This document shows, one piece after another, positions 1 through 7,646 of a DNA stretch of 11,479 nt; the first letter of the stretch is position 1, and each line of letters begins with the position of its first letter. The position numbers and the translations under genes were made by a program. The stretch comes from Flavobacteriaceae bacterium UBA4439 (GTDB taxonomy: Bacteria; Bacteroidota; Bacteroidia; Flavobacteriales; Flavobacteriaceae), in NCBI GenBank assembly GCA_002390455.1, contig DGPN01000059.1:1-11479 (forward strand), written 5' to 3'. Below the pieces are notes generated by a model. The model was not told the origin of the DNA and did not search any database. It saw nothing but the letters and a program-made list of their open reading frames with translations.

Positions 1-1365
1 TCTTATTTTGTCTGAAATATCGTGTTGTTCCAAAGGATCATTTTTCAAGTCAAAAAGAAGAATTTTTTTAATTTTTGGATAAACCATCAACTTAAATCCA
101 TCTTTTCGAACCATACGTTGCGAATCCATATAGGCTCCATATATTCCATTGGGATAGGGAGTAGCATTGTCTTTTCCTTTGGCTAAACTTAAAAAGCTTT
201 TGAATTCTATGGAAGGAGGAGGGGTGATATTTCCCAATTCCAGACTTGTTGCCATGATGTCCTGTAAGTAAACTTCATGGTCGATACTTTTATTTTTTGG
301 GATGTCGGGCCCAGCCATAATCAAGGGCACCCTGATGCTGTGATCAAACATACTTTGCTTTCCCAAAAGCCCATGTTTTCCGACCGACAAGCCGTGATCG
401 CCAGTGAAAAAGATATAGGTATTGTTGGCCTTTCCAGAAGCTTCTAGTGCGTCTAAAATTTCACCAATTTGCTGATCCAAATGAGAAATGATGGCGTAGT
501 ATTCTTTGATATGGGTTTTGATGGCAAATGGAGTTCTTGGAAAAGGAGCCAGTGCTTCATCTCGAAGGGTTTTGGGGTTTCCTATGGCATCTTTGTAGGG
601 ATATTCGGGAAGCCAGTTTTCTGGTAGTGGTATTTTTTCTAAGGGATATCGATCCAAAAAAGATTGGGGAGACTGTCTAGGATCGTGGGGCGCATTGAAA
701 GCCAGATACATAAAAAACGGAGATTCTTTTTCTTTGGACTGATTCAAAAAGTCTAAGGCATCATCTTTGATGACTTCACTCCAATGTTTACCGCCTTCCC
801 AAAATCCGCCATTCAGGGAGTCGGTTGGACTCCAAAGATCGATTTCTCCCTCTTTTGGGCGATCATATCCTTTTTGATTTTCTTTTTTGAAGAAATCACG
901 AGGCATGCCCGGACGAATGTTTCTAACCGTTTGAAAAATTTTTCTGGGATCGATGGAAACATGCCACTTTCCACTCATATAGGTTTGATATCCTTTATTC
1001 TCCATTAATTTTCCCCAGCTTTTTCCTGCACTTTCCAGGTTCTCTTTTTTGGCCCATCGATCGGTTAGAGCTTTGGCTTTCCAAATGGTTTTTCCCGTAA
1101 TGATCATTGATCGGGATGCTATACAAACCGCTCCATTCCATCCGCCCATATTGAAGGTCTGGCTAAATTGGGTACCATTGCGAACCAATCGATCCAGATT
1201 GGGAGTTTCGATGACATCGTTCCCCAAAGCCTGAATGGCATCAAAAGTATAGTCGTCTGCAAATAGAAATAGAATATTGGGTAACTTATCCACAGTTCCT
1301 TTTGGAGTTGATGAATTACAGCTGACAATAAGGGTGCATAATAAAACAAAAATCAGTCGAATCAT
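1..1365 (-). CDS. S1-family sulfatase, formylglycine-dependent lipoprotein (3' end outside window)
   Basis: Predicted exported sulfatase that would remove sulfate esters from a fucose-containing glycan. The frame is open from an ATG at 1363-1365 to the window edge, giving 455 residues. The N-terminus is a lipoprotein signal with lipobox LIVSC (Cys16). The phosphatase/sulfatase fold follows: FADD metal ligands at Asp37-Asp38, the modification motif CIASR with Cys81 (C-x-A-x-R, formylglycine type), SGKWH at 131-135, APHDP with His227, TGDHG with Asp323-His324, and GKQS with Lys336. The last residues in the window (LLFDLKNDPLEQHDIS) resemble the usual C-terminal part of the family, so probably only a few tens of residues are missing. 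The gene starts 2 bases after the mutarotase stop and is the last gene visible in the operon. All catalytic positions I can recognise are present. The exact substrate and S1 subfamily cannot be read from the sequence; sulfated fucose is inferred from the neighbours. An unlinked formylglycine-generating enzyme would be needed. Confidence 0.93.
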   Translation of the reverse strand, partial: MIRLIFVLLCTLIVSCNSSTPKGTVDKLPNILFLFADDYTFDAIQALGNDVIETPNLDRLVRNGTQFSQTFNMGGWNGAVCIASRSMIITGKTIWKAKALTDRWAKKENLESAGKSWGKLMENKGYQTYMSGKWHVSIDPRKIFQTVRNIRPGMPRDFFKKENQKGYDRPKEGEIDLWSPTDSLNGGFWEGGKHWSEVIKDDALDFLNQSKEKESPFFMYLAFNAPHDPRQSPQSFLDRYPLEKIPLPENWLPEYPYKDAIGNPKTLRDEALAPFPRTPFAIKTHIKEYYAIISHLDQQIGEILDALEASGKANNTYIFFTGDHGLSVGKHGLLGKQSMFDHSIRVPLIMAGPDIPKNKSIDHEVYLQDIMATSLELGNITPPPSIEFKSFLSLAKGKDNATPYPNGIYGAYMDSQRMVRKDGFKLMVYPKIKKILLFDLKNDPLEQHDISDKIR

Positions 1366-1367
1366 TT

Positions 1368-1706
1368 TTATTGGATTTTTAGATCAAAAATTTTTTCCAT
1401 CAGAATCCACTTTTCATTTGGTTCAGCAATGGGTAGTTTTTTTTGATAGGTTGACATAAGTTCTTCCCATTTGATGACATATGGATTTTGACGATCCATT
1501 TTATTTTTCTTTTCAAAGTTGAAATCCTCGTTGACCTCTATGATCATAAAAAGTCTGTTGGCGACATGAAAAATTTGCATATCGTGAATTCCACTCTCTT
1601 TGATACTATCGATTATCTCTGGCCATACCGCTTTGTGGTGGTCGATATATTGGTCTATTAAAAGGGGATCATTGATCAAGTCCAACGCCATGCAATACCT
1701 TTTCAT
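1368..1706 (-). CDS. L-fucose/L-rhamnose mutarotase, RhaM/FucM family (DUF718)
   Basis: A 112-residue cytoplasmic enzyme expected to interconvert alpha and beta anomers of a 6-deoxy-L-hexose, feeding the anomer used by the dehydrogenase. It carries the family signature: Tyr20-x3-His24-x3-Trp28-Pro-Glu, where Tyr20 and His24 match the Tyr18/His22 pair I recall for E. coli RhaM, and the closing segments Trp80-EELM, YQKKLP (87-92) and EKW-ILMEKIF (98-107). Length is normal for the family (about 104-115). The gene lies 1 base after the FucP stop. The family is named after rhamnose mutarotase. A COG3254-type member sits in the Xanthomonas L-fuconate cluster and is assigned to fucose there, so the fucose role here follows from context. 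It is not a FucU/RbsD-type mutarotase. Confidence 0.9.
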   Translation of the reverse strand: MKRYCMALDLINDPLLIDQYIDHHKAVWPEIIDSIKESGIHDMQIFHVANRLFMIIEVNEDFNFEKKNKMDRQNPYVIKWEELMSTYQKKLPIAEPNEKWILMEKIFDLKIQ

Positions 1707-1707
1707 T

Positions 1708-2997
1708 TTAGGCTTGTTTTGCTACGCTTCTTCCAAAATAGGCAATGAATAGAAAACACAGGAGAGGAAGGAGAAAAGAAAAATTTACTTCAGATACCCC
1801 CATGATTTGAGTGTCATTGACACCACTACCTCCAAGGTCAATAATCATCCCTTGTAATTTGGGCATAAGCGCACCTCCAACGATGGCCATGACCAATCCA
1901 GCGGCTCCAATTTTAGATTCTTTTTCATCCAAATCTTCCAGTGCAATTCCATAGATGGTCGGGAACATTAGGGACATAAAAAATGAGATACCTACTAAGG
2001 CATAAAGCCCGACAATTCCTTTAACAAAAACAGTTGTCAATACACAAACCCCAGCAAGAATTGAAAATTGGAACAGGAGTTTTCCTGCATTCATAAATCG
2101 GAGCATATAAGTTCCGATGGCTCTACCAATAAGGAAAAGAATAAAGCAGATGAATTGGTAATTGGCAGCATTTTCGCTCGAAATTCCAATGGCCTCTGCG
2201 TATTGGTATATATAGGTCCAACACATGATTTGTGCACCTACATAGAGGATCTGTGAGATGACACCATTGCGATAATTGTTATTTTGGAAAAGACTACTGA
2301 ATGTGGCACTTAGAGGAGCCATTTCTCCATCGTCTTTGGCCTGAGGCATTTTGGAGACTGCGATCAAGACAAATACTGCCATGACAACCAATCCCAAAAT
2401 AACGTAAGGATCACGAATGACCATCAAATCAGCAGTTCGGATCATTACCTTTTTGGCTGCATCTAGGGTGCTGAAATCGGCAATATTATCGGACTGTAAT
2501 TTTTTTAATACAAATTGTTGAGCAACAACTAGTCCAAGAATTAGCCCCAATGGATTAAAGGCTTGAGCGAGATTGAGCCTTTGGGTAGCAGTAGATTTAT
2601 CTCCCATCGCCAAAATATAGGGGTTGGCTGTGGTTTCCAAAAAAGCCAATCCAAAAGTCAGGATATACAATCCCAAACAGAAAAACCAAAACTGTTCTGT
2701 AATGGCTGCAGGGTAGAACAGTAGTGCTCCCCCAGCATACAAGGCTAACCCAATAAGAACTCCAACTTTATAGGAATATTTTCTGACAAACAATGCTGCT
2801 GGCAGGGCCATGCAAAAATAACCTCCGTAAAAGGCCATTTGAACCCATGCTGCTTGTGAATTAGACAATTCAAGTACTTTTTTAAAAGCTTGAACCATAG
2901 GATCTGTTACCGCATTAGCAAATCCCCATAACGCAAATAAAGAGGTGATAAGTATAAAGGGTAATAAGACTTCTTTTGATACGACGGGTTTTTTCAT
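1708..2997 (-). CDS. fucP: L-fucose:H+ symporter, FucP type (MFS)
   Basis: A 429-residue inner-membrane transporter of the major facilitator superfamily, FHS (FucP) family, predicted to import L-fucose with a proton. Hydrophobic segments run through the whole chain, consistent with 12 membrane helices. Two acidic residues line up with the E. coli FucP residues needed for transport: Asp32 in the first helix (ANAVTDP) with Asp46, and Glu121 in helix 4 (FLETTANPY) with Glu135. Both pairs give the same offset of 14, which supports the alignment. The FHS-typical TTANPYI stretch and the AQAFNPLG stretch (144-151) are present. Its ATG overlaps the stop of the upstream dehydrogenase gene in an ATGA arrangement (2994-2997), indicating translational coupling. 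FHS members also carry glucose, galactose or N-acetylglucosamine; fucose is favoured by the surrounding fucose enzymes. Confidence 0.92.
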   Translation of the reverse strand: MKKPVVSKEVLLPFILITSLFALWGFANAVTDPMVQAFKKVLELSNSQAAWVQMAFYGGYFCMALPAALFVRKYSYKVGVLIGLALYAGGALLFYPAAITEQFWFFCLGLYILTFGLAFLETTANPYILAMGDKSTATQRLNLAQAFNPLGLILGLVVAQQFVLKKLQSDNIADFSTLDAAKKVMIRTADLMVIRDPYVILGLVVMAVFVLIAVSKMPQAKDDGEMAPLSATFSSLFQNNNYRNGVISQILYVGAQIMCWTYIYQYAEAIGISSENAANYQFICFILFLIGRAIGTYMLRFMNAGKLLFQFSILAGVCVLTTVFVKGIVGLYALVGISFFMSLMFPTIYGIALEDLDEKESKIGAAGLVMAIVGGALMPKLQGMIIDLGGSGVNDTQIMGVSEVNFSFLLPLLCFLFIAYFGRSVAKQA

Positions 2998-3785
2998 GAT
3001 GATGTGTTTAGAGACCTATCCAAATGAACATATCCACCATCAACATAGAGTAATTGTCCTGAGGTATGGCTGGATTTTTCTGATAGTAAGAAAGCGACCG
3101 TATTGGCAATTTCTTCTGGTGTGGTCATTCTTTTTTCTAAAGGAATTTTATTAGTGATTTGACTTAGTTTTTCTTCTGGATTGCTAAAGGTATTAATCCA
3201 TTTCTGATAAAGAGGAGTGAAGCTTTCGGCAACCAAAACAGCATTGACTCTTACAGAATGAGGAAGCAATTCTACTGCCCATTCACGGGTAAGTGCATTT
3301 CTTCCTCCACAGGCAGCAGCATAGGCGGAGGTGCCTCCTTGTCCTGTAATGGAAACCTTCGATCCGATATTGACTATGGAACCTTTATTTTCTTTGAGAT
3401 AAGGGAGGCAAGCCTGTGCCATGACGTAGTAATGGACGAGGTTTTTTTGGAGAGAATTAACAAATGCCTCCGCATCACCATTTTCAAGTCCTACGCCATC
3501 ATTGACTCCGGCATTATTGACCAATCCATGAACCGTTCCAAATTCAGAAATCGCTCTTTTTACAGCCTCCTGCGCCTGTTTGGGGTCTGTCAGTTCTGCC
3601 AATGCATAAGAACTTTTGCCCCCTTTTTTTTGGATTTCTTCAACGGTTTCAAGTATGGTTTTTTCATTTCTGCTTACAATAAAAGGAATGGCTCCTTCAT
3701 CAACCAATACATGGGAAATAGCATGGCCAATTCCTTTTGATCCGCCAGTTACAATAATGACCTTGTCTTTAAGTGATAGATTCAT
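2994..3785 (-). CDS. SDR-family oxidoreductase, probable L-fucose dehydrogenase (catalytic Lys replaced by Cys)
   Basis: A 263-residue short-chain dehydrogenase assigned to L-fucose to L-fucono-1,5-lactone oxidation, the first oxidative step of the pathway. The cofactor motif is TGGSKGIG (13-20), with NNAG at 90-93, Asn115, catalytic Ser142 and Tyr155, and a C-terminal YVDGGY (247-252). Ser38-Arg39 at the end of strand beta-2 suggests NADP(H) is accepted; this is inference. After the active site, NALTREWA (163-170) and the TPLYQKW stretch (190-196) resemble L-fucose dehydrogenases more than generic SDRs. The odd point is at 155-159: the sequence reads YAAAC, so the Lys of YxxxK is Cys159 (codon TGT, bases 3309-3311). 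The frame is intact on both sides, and Lys to Cys needs at least two base changes, so a single sequencing error does not explain it. The gene starts 4 bases after the lactonase stop. The fucose role rests on context plus these signatures; the altered motif lowers certainty about activity. Confidence 0.8.
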   Translation of the reverse strand: MNLSLKDKVIIVTGGSKGIGHAISHVLVDEGAIPFIVSRNEKTILETVEEIQKKGGKSSYALAELTDPKQAQEAVKRAISEFGTVHGLVNNAGVNDGVGLENGDAEAFVNSLQKNLVHYYVMAQACLPYLKENKGSIVNIGSKVSITGQGGTSAYAAACGGRNALTREWAVELLPHSVRVNAVLVAESFTPLYQKWINTFSNPEEKLSQITNKIPLEKRMTTPEEIANTVAFLLSEKSSHTSGQLLYVDGGYVHLDRSLNTSS

Positions 3786-3789
3786 TTTA

Positions 3790-4614
3790 TTAAAGTTTAT
3801 AGAAGCTGCGAGCGTTTTCTCCCATTATTTTATTTTGTTCTACTGGCTTGAGTTTTTTAACGAAGAGTTCTATGATCTGGACTACATGCTGATAGCTTCC
3901 TGCTAGCAAACATACGGGCCAATCTGATCCAAACATCAGTCGGTCTGAACCGAAAGTCTCTAAAGCTACGGATAAGTATTTTTCAAAATCTTGCGCCCGC
4001 CAATGATTCCAATCTGCTTCTGTTACCATTCCGGACAATTTACAATAAACATTTTTATGCTTTGCCAAGACTTTGATATGTTTTGCCCAATCTTCAATTT
4101 TTTGGTCTTTGATATAGGGCTTTGCAAGATGATCCAAAACAAAGAGTTGGTCGGGATTTTTTTTAACCAAAGCGATGGCTTCTTCTAACTGATGTGGAAA
4201 TACAAGAAGGTCGTAAGTAAGGTTAAAATCCTTCAACTGACGAATCCCCCTTAAAAATGAATCTTGCATCATAAAACCTTCTTTTTCGGCTTGAAGAATA
4301 TGTCTTACCCCCTTGAATAAGGGATTTTTTGAGAAAAAATCTAGTCGTTCAGAAAGGTCATCCGCACGCAAATCTACCCAACCTACCACGCCTTTGATAA
4401 AAGTATTTTTTCCGGCCAGATCCAACAAAAATTGGGTCTCTGTTTCGGATTGATCAGCCTGAACCGCCACGCATCCTTCCATTTGACTTTGACTGAGGAG
4501 CGGTTTTAAATCTTGTGGTAGAAAATTTCGGGCAATTTTCTGCATACTGGAATCAATCCATGAATCACGAACTGGGTCGAACTTCCAAAAATGTTGATGG
4601 GAATCTATTCTCAT
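3790..4614 (-). CDS. L-fuconolactonase, amidohydrolase superfamily (cog3618)
   Basis: A 274-residue cytoplasmic lactonase predicted to hydrolyse L-fucono-1,5-lactone to L-fuconate, pulling the dehydrogenase reaction forward. It has the cog3618 order of motifs: DSHQHFW with His6 and His8 near the N-terminus, GVRH with His105, FPHQL with His141, LDHLAKP with His162, CKLSGM (191-196) and FGSDWPVC with Asp231. A member of this group was shown to be an L-fucono-1,5-lactonase in Burkholderia multivorans; this is family knowledge from memory. Length (about 270-290) is normal and there is no signal peptide. The gene starts at ATG 4612-4614, 8 bases after the GH29 stop, and ends 4 bases before the dehydrogenase start. 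Related enzymes act on other sugar lactones such as rhamnono- or galactonolactone; the neighbours point to fuconolactone. Confidence 0.88.
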   Translation of the reverse strand: MRIDSHQHFWKFDPVRDSWIDSSMQKIARNFLPQDLKPLLSQSQMEGCVAVQADQSETETQFLLDLAGKNTFIKGVVGWVDLRADDLSERLDFFSKNPLFKGVRHILQAEKEGFMMQDSFLRGIRQLKDFNLTYDLLVFPHQLEEAIALVKKNPDQLFVLDHLAKPYIKDQKIEDWAKHIKVLAKHKNVYCKLSGMVTEADWNHWRAQDFEKYLSVALETFGSDRLMFGSDWPVCLLAGSYQHVVQIIELFVKKLKPVEQNKIMGENARSFYKL

Positions 4615-4622
4615 AGTAGTGC

Positions 4623-6023
4623 TTATATTTCTTTTCCTTTGATTTTAAAAGTCCAAGCTATTTCGCCGGGTATGCCTTCGGGAATTTGAATGATCAAGCC
4701 CTTGTTTTTGTCATATTTCCATATCAGTGCTTTTTCATATCCCAACAGTTGAATATTGCTGTTTTCTTCGGGCCGGATATGGTGTACGACCAATTCCTTG
4801 TTCGGCTGTTCAAAAGCAATGAGGTAATAATCTGACTTGTCTTTCTTTTTGGTGAAGCGAATACCTTCTCCTTGTTTGTAAACTTTTTCCAGTTTTTGAG
4901 TAGCATAGATGGCCTCTCCATTGACTTCAAGCCATTTCCCCATTTTTTCCAGACGTTCGATACTGGCTGTTGGTATCAATCCTTCTCCAGTAGGGCCTAC
5001 ATTTAAAAGATAGTTACCCCCTTTGGCGGTAATATCCACTAAATTGTGAATCAACATTTTGTCAGATTTCCAGTTGTGGTCAATTGACTTGAAACCCCAA
5101 CTTTCATTCATGGTCATACAAGATTCCCAATCCATGTTGGAGGTTCCCTCTAGAATTTCTTGCTCAGGTGTTCCAAAATCTCCAGCATATTTTTTATCCT
5201 CCCGATTCATTCCTGCCATTCCCTTTCTTCCCTTGTCAACCCTGTTATTGATAATGAGACTGGGTTTTAAGGTTCTCATGTATTGATACAAATCCAACCC
5301 CATTTCGTGCGTAAAATCATTGATCCACTCCCCGTCAAACCACAAAATATCAGGATCGTAATGATCTACCAATTCTTTGAGTTGGGGTTTCAGATAGTTT
5401 TCAACATACTGGGGGAATTCAGCATTGGGATGGTTTTGGTAATCGTATTCGGGTTCACTGTTGGCTTGTGCTTGTGGATGATGCCAATCCATAATGGAGT
5501 GGTACAAACCGAATTTAATGCCTTGAGCTTTACAGGCTTTCGCTAGTGACTTCAGGATGTCTTTGCCATAGGGTGCAAAATCTACCACGTCATAATCTGA
5601 TACCTTAGAGTCCCAGAGAGCAAAACCGTCGTGGTGTTTGGAAGTGATCACGACGTATTTCATACCTGCTTTTTTCATCAACTTTGCCCATTCTTCAGCA
5701 TCGAATTTTGTTGGGTTAAACTGTTTGGCATACTTTTCGTATTCTGAGATAGGGATTTTGGCAAAGCGCTGAATCCATTCGCCTACTCCTTTGATTTCTT
5801 TTCCATTGTGTATGCCTGCGGGAACAGCATATACCCCCCAGTGAATAAACATTCCAAAACGGGCTTCACGCCACCATTTCATTCGTTGGTCAAAATCTTC
5901 TTTTGATTCATTCAGGTAATCAACAGGCTTATCTTTTTTCCCTTTAGGATTGTTTTGACAAGACCAGTTCATGGACATTAGCAAAACGAACATTCCGATG
6001 ATTATTTTTTTAAAGGGCATCAT
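4623..6023 (-). CDS. GH29 alpha-L-fucosidase, probable lipoprotein
   Basis: A 466-residue exported glycoside hydrolase predicted to release alpha-linked L-fucose by a retaining mechanism. GH29 signatures: RFGMFIHWG (55-63), SKHHDGFALWDS (128-139), GIKFGLYHS (168-176) and ILWFDGEW (226-233), where Asp230 is the expected nucleophile. The DFGTPEQE segment (282-289) holds the candidate acid/base (Glu287 or Glu289). NYLLNVGPTGEG (337-348) follows. The catalytic barrel is followed by a beta-rich C-terminal part from about residue 375. The N-terminus is hydrophobic with Cys22 and a charged tether (QNNPKGKKDK), which suggests lipidation, although the lipobox (NWSC) is unusual at position -3. Two adjacent ATGs (6018-6023) could both serve as start. 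The layout looks like the broad-specificity GH29-A type, but linkage preference and tolerance of sulfated fucose cannot be read from the sequence. It follows the FAH hydrolase gene by 15 bases. Confidence 0.95.
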   Translation of the reverse strand: MMPFKKIIIGMFVLLMSMNWSCQNNPKGKKDKPVDYLNESKEDFDQRMKWWREARFGMFIHWGVYAVPAGIHNGKEIKGVGEWIQRFAKIPISEYEKYAKQFNPTKFDAEEWAKLMKKAGMKYVVITSKHHDGFALWDSKVSDYDVVDFAPYGKDILKSLAKACKAQGIKFGLYHSIMDWHHPQAQANSEPEYDYQNHPNAEFPQYVENYLKPQLKELVDHYDPDILWFDGEWINDFTHEMGLDLYQYMRTLKPSLIINNRVDKGRKGMAGMNREDKKYAGDFGTPEQEILEGTSNMDWESCMTMNESWGFKSIDHNWKSDKMLIHNLVDITAKGGNYLLNVGPTGEGLIPTASIERLEKMGKWLEVNGEAIYATQKLEKVYKQGEGIRFTKKKDKSDYYLIAFEQPNKELVVHHIRPEENSNIQLLGYEKALIWKYDKNKGLIIQIPEGIPGEIAWTFKIKGKEI

Positions 6024-6038
6024 TTTTTATTTTATTGA

Positions 6039-6887
6039 TTAAGTTCTTACTTTTTGACGGGCAACGCCCAGTCCTTCAATACCTAACTCCATCTCGTCAC
6101 CGGCTTTCAGATACAATTGGGGATCTAAGCCAAGACCTACCCCAAAAGGGGTTCCAGTGGAGATGACATCACCGGGCAGTAGGGTCATGAATTCACTGAT
6201 GTAACTGACCAGTTTGGGAATCCCAAAGATCAAATCCGAAGTATTGCTGTCTTGCATGGTATTGCCATTTAGCTTCAACCATAAACGGAGATTGTGGGGG
6301 TCTTCGATCTCATCTGTAGTGGCTAAAAATGGACCCAAGGGAGCAAAGGTGTCACAGCTTTTTCCTTTGACCCACTGTCCCAGCCTTTCCAATTGGTATT
6401 CTCTTTCGCTAATGTCGTTGTGTAAAACATATCCTGCCACATGATTCATGGCATTGTCTTCACTTACATAACTTGCTTTGGCTCCGATGACGATGGCCAG
6501 TTCGACTTCCCAGTCTGATTTTTTACTGTTTTTGGGCAAGACAACCTCATCATAAGGCCCTACTATAGCTGAACTTGCTTTGAAAAAAAGTACTGGTTCA
6601 CTGGGTACTTCCATGCCGCTTTCTTGGGCGTGCTTGGCATAATTTAATCCTACACAGACGATTTTTGAGGGTCTGCAAATGGGAGATCCCAATCGAATTT
6701 CATCGCCTATTTGCGGGCAGTCGTCTTGATGTTGGGAAAGCCATTCCTTAAGTCTTTTTGGTCCTTCAGTACCAAAAAACTTTTCGTCATAATCTGAACC
6801 AAAGGCTGAGACATCTAATTTTTGACCTTTGTCTAATTGAATACCTGGTTTTTCATTTCCTAAATTTCCAAATCTAATGAGTTTCAT
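6039..6887 (-). CDS. FAH-family 2,4-diketo-3-deoxy-L-fuconate hydrolase
   Basis: A 282-residue cytoplasmic C-C hydrolase of the fumarylacetoacetate hydrolase family. Its predicted reaction is 2,4-diketo-3-deoxy-L-fuconate plus water to pyruvate plus L-lactate, the last step of the pathway. A short N-terminal domain (about 1-70) leads into the FAH fold: CVGLNYAKHAQE (78-89), the metal ligands Glu127 and Glu129 in DWEVELA, Asp158 in HNDISERE, the basic pair Lys174/Lys176 in WVKGKSCDTF, and STGTPFGVG (243-251). Length matches FAH hydrolases of this type (about 280). The C4 stereocentre that distinguishes fucose from rhamnose is lost in the diketo acid, so the same substrate arises from L-rhamnose; the sequence alone cannot separate the two, but the neighbours are fucose genes. 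The gene starts 8 bases after the SDR stop. Confidence 0.88.
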   Translation of the reverse strand: MKLIRFGNLGNEKPGIQLDKGQKLDVSAFGSDYDEKFFGTEGPKRLKEWLSQHQDDCPQIGDEIRLGSPICRPSKIVCVGLNYAKHAQESGMEVPSEPVLFFKASSAIVGPYDEVVLPKNSKKSDWEVELAIVIGAKASYVSEDNAMNHVAGYVLHNDISEREYQLERLGQWVKGKSCDTFAPLGPFLATTDEIEDPHNLRLWLKLNGNTMQDSNTSDLIFGIPKLVSYISEFMTLLPGDVISTGTPFGVGLGLDPQLYLKAGDEMELGIEGLGVARQKVRT

Positions 6888-6895
6888 ACTTAATT

Positions 6896-7642
6896 TTAGT
6901 TTCCATTGAGTTTAATAAATCCCCCGTCGATGGGGAAGTCTGTTCCAGTGATAAATGAGGCTTCATTGCTACAGAGATATAATACCAAATCAGCAACCTC
7001 TTGTGGATTTGCCATTCTTCCAATGGGCTGGGTTTGTGAGAGTTTTTTATACATTTCTTTTTCCCTTCCTGGATAATTTTTTTCTAAATAATCATCTACA
7101 AATGGGGTATGGACTCTGGCAGGGGAAACACTGTTGCAACGTATCCCATCCTCGAGGTAGTCCTTGGCGATGGAATTGGTCATGGCCCAAACCGCGCCTT
7201 TGGTGGTTGTATAGGCCAACCGATCTTTGACGGCAATATGAGAAACAATAGAGGCCATATTAATAATGACACCTCCTTGGTGTTTCATCCTAGGCAGAAT
7301 CGTTTTGACACAATTGAATACTCCTTTGACATTAACTTGATACAATCGATCAAAATCCTCTTCCTCTGTTTGTTCAATGTTTCCTACAAAACCAATTCCA
7401 GCATTGTTAACCAAAATGTCAATGGTTTGGGGTAAGGATCCCAATGATGTACTGAGTTCATTCCATTGGGTAATGTCTGCAGTAATGGTGTGGATTCCTT
7501 CTTTTTTATGAGATGGATTTTCGTTTAGGTCGATAACGAATACTTCCGCTCCTTGTTCTTTCAGGGTTTCTGTAATGGCTTTTCCTATGCCACTACTTCC
7601 TCCAGTAACCACTGCATTTTTTCCACTTAAATCAAACTTCAT
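6896..7642 (-). CDS. SDR-family 2-keto-3-deoxy-L-fuconate 4-dehydrogenase
   Basis: A 248-residue classical short-chain dehydrogenase assigned to oxidation of the C4 hydroxyl of 2-keto-3-deoxy-L-fuconate, yielding the diketo acid cleaved by the FAH enzyme encoded 8 bases downstream. All SDR landmarks are intact: TGGSSGIG (13-20), Asp38 at the end of strand beta-2 (VIDLN, favouring NAD+), NNAG (79-82), Asn104, Ser131, and Tyr144-x3-Lys148 (YTTTK), followed by IDGGF near the C-terminus. The SPARVHTP stretch (173-180) fits dehydrogenases of keto-deoxy sugar acids, though substrate assignment comes mainly from position between the dehydratase and the diketo-acid hydrolase. Either SDR in this operon could in principle do the other's step; the intact motif and adjacency to the FAH gene favour this assignment. 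It starts 4 bases after the BNR gene. Confidence 0.83.
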   Translation of the reverse strand: MKFDLSGKNAVVTGGSSGIGKAITETLKEQGAEVFVIDLNENPSHKKEGIHTITADITQWNELSTSLGSLPQTIDILVNNAGIGFVGNIEQTEEEDFDRLYQVNVKGVFNCVKTILPRMKHQGGVIINMASIVSHIAVKDRLAYTTTKGAVWAMTNSIAKDYLEDGIRCNSVSPARVHTPFVDDYLEKNYPGREKEMYKKLSQTQPIGRMANPQEVADLVLYLCSNEASFITGTDFPIDGGFIKLNGN

Positions 7643-7646
7643 GAGG

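Noticed and set aside
1119..1349. 76-codon minus-strand frame starting with a hydrophobic segment
   Set aside because: It is out of frame inside the sulfatase gene, whose own frame carries the lipobox, metal ligands and formylglycine motif across the same bases.
3309..3311. Sequencing error as the cause of Cys159 in the fucose dehydrogenase
   Set aside because: Lys codons (AAA/AAG) differ from TGT by at least two bases and the flanking frame is intact, so a single miscalled or missing base does not account for it.
3258..3740. 160-codon open frame on the plus strand
   Set aside because: It lies wholly antisense to the well-supported fucose dehydrogenase gene, its translation is rich in Cys, Ser and Phe with no family signature, and plus-strand frames of this sort recur across the window as shadows of the minus-strand genes.
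4724..4930. 68-codon minus-strand frame
   Set aside because: It is an alternate frame inside the C-terminal part of the GH29 gene, which is continuous and well conserved there.
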